A DNA stretch of 64,000 nucleotides, from assembly GCA_029207755.1 (NCBI GenBank), contig JARCOQ010000002.1, positions 112,579,745-112,643,744 on the forward strand, read 5' to 3'. The notes beneath the pieces are model-generated. The model was not told the origin of the DNA. It ran no database searches and worked only from the letters and a program-made list of their open reading frames with translations. The translations under genes and the position numbers were made by a program. The DNA comes from Chamaea fasciata. Taxonomy: Eukaryota > Chordata > Aves > Passeriformes > Sylviidae. Shown piece by piece: positions 58,062 to 64,000 of the stretch. The number at the start of each line of letters is the position of its first letter. Within the stretch, counting starts at the first letter, position 1.

Positions 58062-58335
58062 GATCTCTCTGTCACCAGGGACAGGACCCGAGGGAATGGC
58101 TGGAGCTGTGTCAGAGGAGGTTTAGGTTGGATATTAGGAAAAGATTCTTGGTGTTTGGGCACTGGAACAGCTCCCCAGGGAATGGTGACAGCACCAAGGC
58201 TGACAGAGCTCAGGAAGGGTTTGGACAAGGCTCTCAGGTACGGGGTGGGATTGCTGGGGATGATGCTGTGCAGGGCCAGAATGATGATCCTTGTGGGTCC
58301 CTTCCAACTCAGCATATTCTAAGTTTCTGTGATTA
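58062..58335 (+). mobile_element. CR1 fragment with 3' end
   Basis: It runs from CACCAGGGACAGGACCCGAG through GAGGAGGTTTAGGTTGGATA TTAGG to CCTTGTGGGTCCCTTCCAAC and TCAGCATATTCTAAGTTTCT. Confidence 0.9.
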
Positions 58336-59928
58336 ATAACAACACTGAATCTACCCAAGAGCTGCCTCCAGTCTGTGTTTTGATTTTAGAGCCACATTTG
58401 AGCTTCCAGGTTTCAGCGTGGTGAGATGATCTCTGTGGTTTTACTCTAATGATGATCGTCTGCAACTCCCGTGGGGGGTGAGCAGAGTGGTTTTTATTAA
58501 GTGCTGCAATTCAGCATCTCATTGTCTATGAAAATGAAAGAGATTAGTGCATTTGTGCTGAAGGTATTTCCACATCAGTAAAGTGAGGGTGCGGTGACAA
58601 GACAGCTCTCCAAACCCAATTAGCTGCAGTGAGCCCCAGAGATCTGGTCCTGTCTCGTCTGAGGAATGTCACCTAACACTGGAACATGTGTTACCAGGAG
58701 ACACAGAGCCTGATCACGTCAGGAGCCTTCAAGGAACCAGCCTTCAGACAACCTGCAGATCCTCTGCCAGCAGGTATGTGAAGGGAAACACAAGGCAACT
58801 TAAGAGAACTCGTTTGTAGGGCTTTAAATCATTGCAACCCATCAAAATCCTCCAGCAAAAGCCCTTTTAAAACGAAAATAAAAAGAATACGACCTTAGAT
58901 GACTAATTTCATTAGTTTGACTAATGCTCGTCGGGGATTCTGAAGATTTAAAGCACCATATGAAGCTGAGTATTCTTTTAGACTGCTGCAGGGTTGGATA
59001 AATGATCTCACATTTCTCACCTGCCCACACTCTGTGTTTCCACCCCCTCTGCTCACAATCTGGGTTCTGCTACTCTCTCTGGCCTAATGTCTCAGCATGT
59101 TCTGACTCCTCCTGGGTGCCAAGACGTTCCGAGGAACGGGCTAGAAATAAAGGCAGAGGCAGATTCCTGTTTACTTTGTGCCCATACTCAGACATTATGC
59201 AATTTCTATGGATCCTAACAGATGCAGGAAAAGACATGTTTGTGGGGCACTGGAAGTATATATTCATTTTCTATACGATTTATATTCATTATATCAATAT
59301 CAGCGTACTTGATATTGAGTGGGAACTTGGATATTTCCTTGGAAGACAGCACCCAAAGCAAGGACCAGATGAGTCCTTTGTACAGAAGGTTTGTAGCAGA
59401 GGTTTCTTGAACACTGTTGTTAAATAAGCAGGAGAGTGCTGCTTGATACCTCTTAAAGCCCTCGTTTTGCAGGAAAAAAAACAATCCTGCAAGGCCTCAT
59501 AATTTGGTTAGCTACTCAGGGTTGACACTGAATCCTTGGAGACATCATGAAGAGGCCTTCATTCTGCAGCAAACAGATTGGCGCTGCAGCGATGATAATT
59601 GTAATTATCATGAGCATAATAAATAAATGGCAATGCATTTTGCTAGCTTTAGGTGACTGAATAATCTGGCAAGCAGCTTGCTGCACTTTATCACACAATA
59701 ATGATATTCACTGCCAGCCCAGGAAGTTTACCTAGGGGCTGTGACTCATGTTTGTTTTGAAAGGCACAGCATTAAAGGCCTGTGAATTATGTCTGTTGTG
59801 AAGAACACTGCATTTAAGTAATTACAAATGCAAAACTAAAGCAAATCCACCAGGCAGGAAAAAAAAAACAACAAACCAAACCAAAACCAAAATGAGGAAG
59901 CTAATTGTTCTTCCCGTCCCACACGCTT
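58336..59928. other. Intergenic stretch with a homeodomain-type palindrome
   Basis: No gene was seen. At 59594-59609 the inverted repeat GATAATT-GT-AATTATC lies in an AT-rich segment (59570-59720) that lacks repeat hallmarks and could be a conserved noncoding element. This cannot be tested from one sequence. Confidence 0.45.
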
Positions 59929-60140
59929 TCAGTCCTTGTTCTTCTTCATAAAATTGTTGCCCCTGGGGTGGTTTTCTTGGGATGGTTTGATTTCTGGTGC
60001 ATCTTCTGGGGTCACTCCCTGGTCACTGATGATTTTCACTGTAGCATCAGGGTTGCTCTGACTCTGGGAGACAGCCCTGGATAAGCCTGAATTTGGGGAA
60101 TGCCAAGGCTTTTTCCTGACCTGCTGCTTGGACAGACAAA
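59929..60140 (-). CDS. Candidate terminal coding exon of unknown gene
   Basis: On the minus strand a strong 3' splice-site-like sequence (ACTTCCCTTTTCTGTCACAG) ends at 60141. It is followed by two bases and then 69 sense codons ending in TGA at 59929. The predicted peptide is rich in S, Q, N, P and K, like a disordered C-terminal tail. It begins CLSKQQVRKKPWHSP and ends GNNFMKKNKD. I do not recognise the family. No partner exon was found upstream and no close polyadenylation signal downstream. A chance open frame remains the simpler explanation. Confidence 0.2.
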
Positions 60141-61181
60141 CTGTGACAGAAAAGGGAAGTGAATTCCTGGGGATGTAGCAGAGAGATGTCAGGGACACAT
60201 TAAACGTGCATTTGTCTGAGAAATTGCAGCTGTTTATGTTTTTCTTGAAAGGGACAGGTTATTATAGGAATGGGTTCTCCTGTTGTTTCTCTCACCTGGA
60301 GGTTACTTCATCAGAAAACAAGAGGTCACCTTGGAGCTCAGAGGACTTCCAGTGCCAAAGTCCTGCAGTTTTCCCTGCTGTAACAAGCACATGAAGAGTC
60401 CTTAAAAAAGGTGCAAAACCTGGAAAGACACTAAAATCCCAGATAAATAGTTAGTCAAGTATGAATGGTAGAAGAGAAAAGCCTTAGTACAGACTCTAAT
60501 AACCAAGAGGAAAAATTAATTCTAAGTCTTTTATTTTTTTCTTTGAAAGTTGTTCCCTGGACCTGTTGTATACAGACCACTGAAAAATTCACTTTTGCTT
60601 CTGATCCTGCAGACGATCAGGCAGGCACTTAGCAGCTTTCCTGAATTAGGACCAGAGCAGGGAATAAACAATAACTCCAGCCCTTCCTTGTGTGCTGAAC
60701 TGAAGGTTTTCCTGCTGTGGTCCCTGGAGCTGTGGCAGGTGAGCTGCCATGGCAGAGGGATGCCTGACCCATGGACTTGCTCCAGCAGCTTTTCCTCCCT
60801 GCTCTGTGCTCCTCCAGTTCATGCCATGCCATCCAGCATGCCTGGGATTTCAACAGGTGCATGACTCTGCAGATAAACCGGGAGATTTTTTTTTTTTTTT
60901 TTTAATCAGCAAACCCTGTTACCTCTGCCAGCCTTCTAAATTCTCACCCAAATGTTGTTTAGAGTTACTGTCAACCTTTGCTATTGCCAAGCTTTTAGTC
61001 AAGATGAGTCAGGCTAAAATAGGCATCGAAGAGTAATGCGTAAGGCTCTGGAAAATAAGTTAGAAATCTTTCACATTTGCCTTCTAGCTTCTGAGTTATT
61101 CACAGCACATTTGTTTGGCTCTTTCCTGCAAACTTTGAGGCTGGAAATCGTTTTGGGAAAACAAGTGGGTTAAGGTAGTGC
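60141..61181. other. Intergenic stretch, no gene seen
   Basis: Noncoding sequence with a poly-T run near 60885-60903. Nothing recognisable. Confidence 0.55.
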
Positions 61182-61565
61182 TATGGAATCATGGAATCCT
61201 AGAATGATTTGGGTTGGAATGGACATGGACAGTCAACCAGTCATGCCATGGGCAAGGACACCTTCCACCAGACCAGGTTAAGTAGAGCTCCAGCCAGCCT
61301 GGCCCTGGACACTTCCAGGGATCCATGGGCAGCCACAGCTGCTCTGGGTAACCCTCACAGTCAAGAATTTTTTCCTAATATCTCATCTAACCCCACTCTT
61401 TCTCAGTTTGGAGCCATTCTCCCCTGTCCTGTCACTCCAGGCCCCTGTAAATATTCTCTCTCCATCTTTCTTGCAGGCACCCTTCAGACTCTAAAAGGCC
61501 ACAATTAGGCCACCCCAAAGCTTCTATTTTCCAGGCTGAACAATACCAATTCTCTCAGCCTTGCC
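61182..61565 (-). mobile_element. CR1 fragment
   Basis: A 380-base inverted CR1 3' end. On the plus strand: ATGGAATCATGGAATCCTAG, then GCCATGGGCAAGGACACCTT, then CTCCCCTGTCCTGTCACTCC, extending to CCAGGCTGAACAATACCAAT. Confidence 0.9.
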
Positions 61566-64000
61566 TCCTGGACTTGATGATGGAAAACTCCCAGGCTGAC
61601 CAGGGCAAGCTGGAAACTGCTTTTGATGCTGGGTCCCCCAGTACCCCTGACATTGACAACAAACCCCTGTCAAAGCGGGAGCCATTTCAGCTCTGTGACC
61701 CGTTCTTCTCCCAGGTTTTTGTGATTTCTCCAGGTCTGAGGTGATGTGTTCCCTTCCTGCATGAAGCAAGATACTCAGAAATTCACTTGGATTTTTTCTG
61801 CATTCTCACAATATGCTATTGGGTTGGTTTTTTTTCCTAGTGCATTTAGAACAATTAATTAGGTGTCACATCTTACGTCAGGATTAATTAGAGATGTCCA
61901 GTGCTTGGTATGTGCAGCCTTCCTTCACTCAGAGAGGCTGACACGAATATATAAGAATGCTTTCAGGAGCTTGACCCGTTATTGCTGTGTATCATTAATG
62001 TGTGATATCCATTCTGCAGGTTGCATTGTCTGTATAAGACACCTTATTCATTTTGATTGCATTCATTTAATATAAAACATTTAGAAAGTTTAAGGGTTGT
62101 ACAGCTGGGGGCTGAACCACTGAAAGTTCGCACAGCAGTAACGAATTGTCTCCTGTAACCAAGGAGTGCTGTCTGCTTAACTGTAGTGAATGTGGAGTAA
62201 TATGTACTAAAAGCAATAGTTCAAAAATACATTTCCAGTTTATTGGATGGGAGCTCAATAATAATCCCTCGCTGTGTGTTTTGATTCACAGTTCCATTAT
62301 GGAAACTGCCAATTTCTCTGCCAAAGTCTTGGCTCAGAAGATTCACAGTTGATCCCCGTGAAAAACAGGTGATTGGATTTTACTCTCATTATCTTGCCTC
62401 TGGTTGTGTTGCTTTAAAAATATGATTCTGGCAAAGAAGAAAGGAGAAAGGATGGAGTTTAAAACTACCCTGAAGCATCAGAAATCAGAAAGGGACTACT
62501 TGGGCAGGAAAAAGGCCAATACCTGCCTCTGGAGCAGTTGTTGCTGGCCAGTGTCAAAACCCAGAGGCTGAAGCAGGAGGGCTTTGGATCTCATTTTTCT
62601 GGTAAAAGAATTATCAGAGGGGTAAAGACCTAAACTCAACCCTAAGACATCTGGGTAAATAAAATTCAGAGTGGAAAGAGTACAGACTGGAGGAGAAGCC
62701 AGAGAAGGGAAAAAAGATTGGCATGGCAAAGTGATTTAGGGAGGACAGCTTTTCATTACCTGTTCATGTGGAAAAAAACCAAAATGGACAAATTAATGAC
62801 AAGAGAAGGAAACAGCTGAAAATGCATGTGAGTCTATTTTAGTTTGCTGGCAAAACAAGAACTGCCTGAGACTTTTGATAACATTCACTGCAGACAAGAA
62901 AGTTGCAAATTATTGGAAGAAGCTAATGATATGCTAATTTTTAGAAACTTTAATAGGTTTAACACAAGAAACTTTAAACTGGCTCATTTGATATGAATTC
63001 CATGAAGATTCCCAGAAAACCTTTTGCCTCACCTTGAGTAAGGCAAAAATTAAAATGTGGTTGTGTAGTGCTGTCTCATCCAACATTCCCTCCAGGCAGA
63101 ATAAGTATTCTCAAGCTTCATGGTTCTTAATAAAGCAAGAAGTCACTGTTGATGTGATTTACTCTGATTTCTGAGAAGTATTTGAAAGGTCCTCTGGGCC
63201 CCTTTGATAAAAGAAAAACCAGTACAAAGGCAGCAAACCCACAAAGGTGGGTTAAAATTGTTCTTGGAATATGGGAGTGAATGCAGGTAGCAAGGCTGCT
63301 ACCATCAGGTTTCTCCAGGAATCTGCTCTTGGATCAGTCTGTTAAGCATCTTCAGAGCCAATAACAATAAATCCCAGGTGAGGACACAGCCACGAATAAA
63401 CAGAAAGAAACAACTGGATATGATACGGCCTCGCCTGGATCTCTTGAGGAGCAGCACTCATCCAAGCAACACGGATTTTCCAAAAGTGACATGCCAGGGC
63501 ACACATCCAGGGACAAAGGCAGGAATTCTCACTCCTAGGATGGGGCTGCGCATTCCCAAGGCAGCAGCTCTGGGAAGGAGGCAGCGGCAGGAGCAGGTAA
63601 TCAATCAAGCATGAGCTGTGGTGCAGAGGCATTGCTAAACAGCAATGAAAGAAGGAGGCAGGGGGGCAGGACTTCTGATTATCAGTGAGATCACCCTGGG
63701 AATGCCATCTGCTCCAATGTCAATGCCTGGACAAAGGGATGTTGACAACTTGGAGGTGATGAACCATGTGAGCTCTGTGCTATTCACCTCAGCAGAGGGG
63801 AAGGTGCAGCTCTCAAATATTAGTCAAGATAATAAAAAGTACAGCATTTGAGGTATTAAATGCTTCAGTCTGTCAGAAACTGGTGACGTCAGATGACTTG
63901 GAGTTCCAAAGGTGCAGAATTCCTGTGGCTGCTCTGGGCACAAATCAGATTTGCAGGTGCTCCACACCTCTCAGAGAGTTTCTGCTTAGGAGCTTAGACA
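61566..64000. other. Intergenic stretch to the right edge, no gene seen
   Basis: Noncoding sequence without a recognised repeat. Segment 61,840-62,100 is AT-rich with TAAT-type motifs and lacks repeat hallmarks. The open frames at 63.35-63.63 kb on both strands are unconvincing. Confidence 0.55.

Noticed and set aside
63378..63614. Overlapping open frames on both strands resembling a polar protein tail
   Set aside because: The polar composition follows from purine richness. The nearby CAG|GTGAGG is a donor-like site in the wrong place for a terminal exon, and no partner exon was found.

Overview
The window looks like vertebrate nuclear DNA from a bird, probably a songbird. The evidence is spliced exons with consensus splice sites, a CpG-island promoter, many CR1 retroposon fragments with the bird-type 3' end, and several bird-type ERV LTRs. 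The songbird placement is an inference from remembered LTR families. There are no bacterial genes, operons or CRISPR arrays.

The only gene I can name is BACE2 (beta-secretase 2), on the minus strand. Exon 1 (28288..27971, from the ATG) lies in a CpG island at about 27.6-28.95 kb. Exon 2 (4839..4751) carries the first catalytic Asp-Thr-Gly-Ser motif. The two exons join in phase 0 across a 23.1 kb intron 1. The gene leaves the window on the left. Exon 3 is not visible in positions 1-4750, so intron 2 is longer than that.

Layout. Positions 1-4750 are intron 2, with an ERVL-like LTR and a CR1 split by a solo LTR. Positions 4840-27970 are intron 1, with CR1 copies, three solo LTRs and small tandem repeats. 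Positions 27.6-28.95 kb are the promoter and exon 1. Positions 29-64 kb lie upstream of BACE2. From vertebrate synteny this should be the DSCAM-BACE2 interval, although no DSCAM exon was seen. It is mostly noncoding, with about a dozen CR1 fragments, another CR1-nested solo LTR, two endogenous retrovirus env remnants (near 43.8 kb and 50.0-50.7 kb) and one weak candidate coding exon at 60140..59929.

The items most worth a second look are: (1) an alpharetrovirus-like env transmembrane remnant with an in-frame TGA, an unusually long ORF after it, and a probable 3' LTR; (2) an env-end/polypurine-tract/LTR-start junction embedded in a CR1; (3) nested LTR-in-CR1 insertions with readable target duplications; (4) a G-quadruplex motif upstream of BACE2; and (5) the candidate exon. 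Family names for repeats come from remembered consensus patterns, not from a database search.
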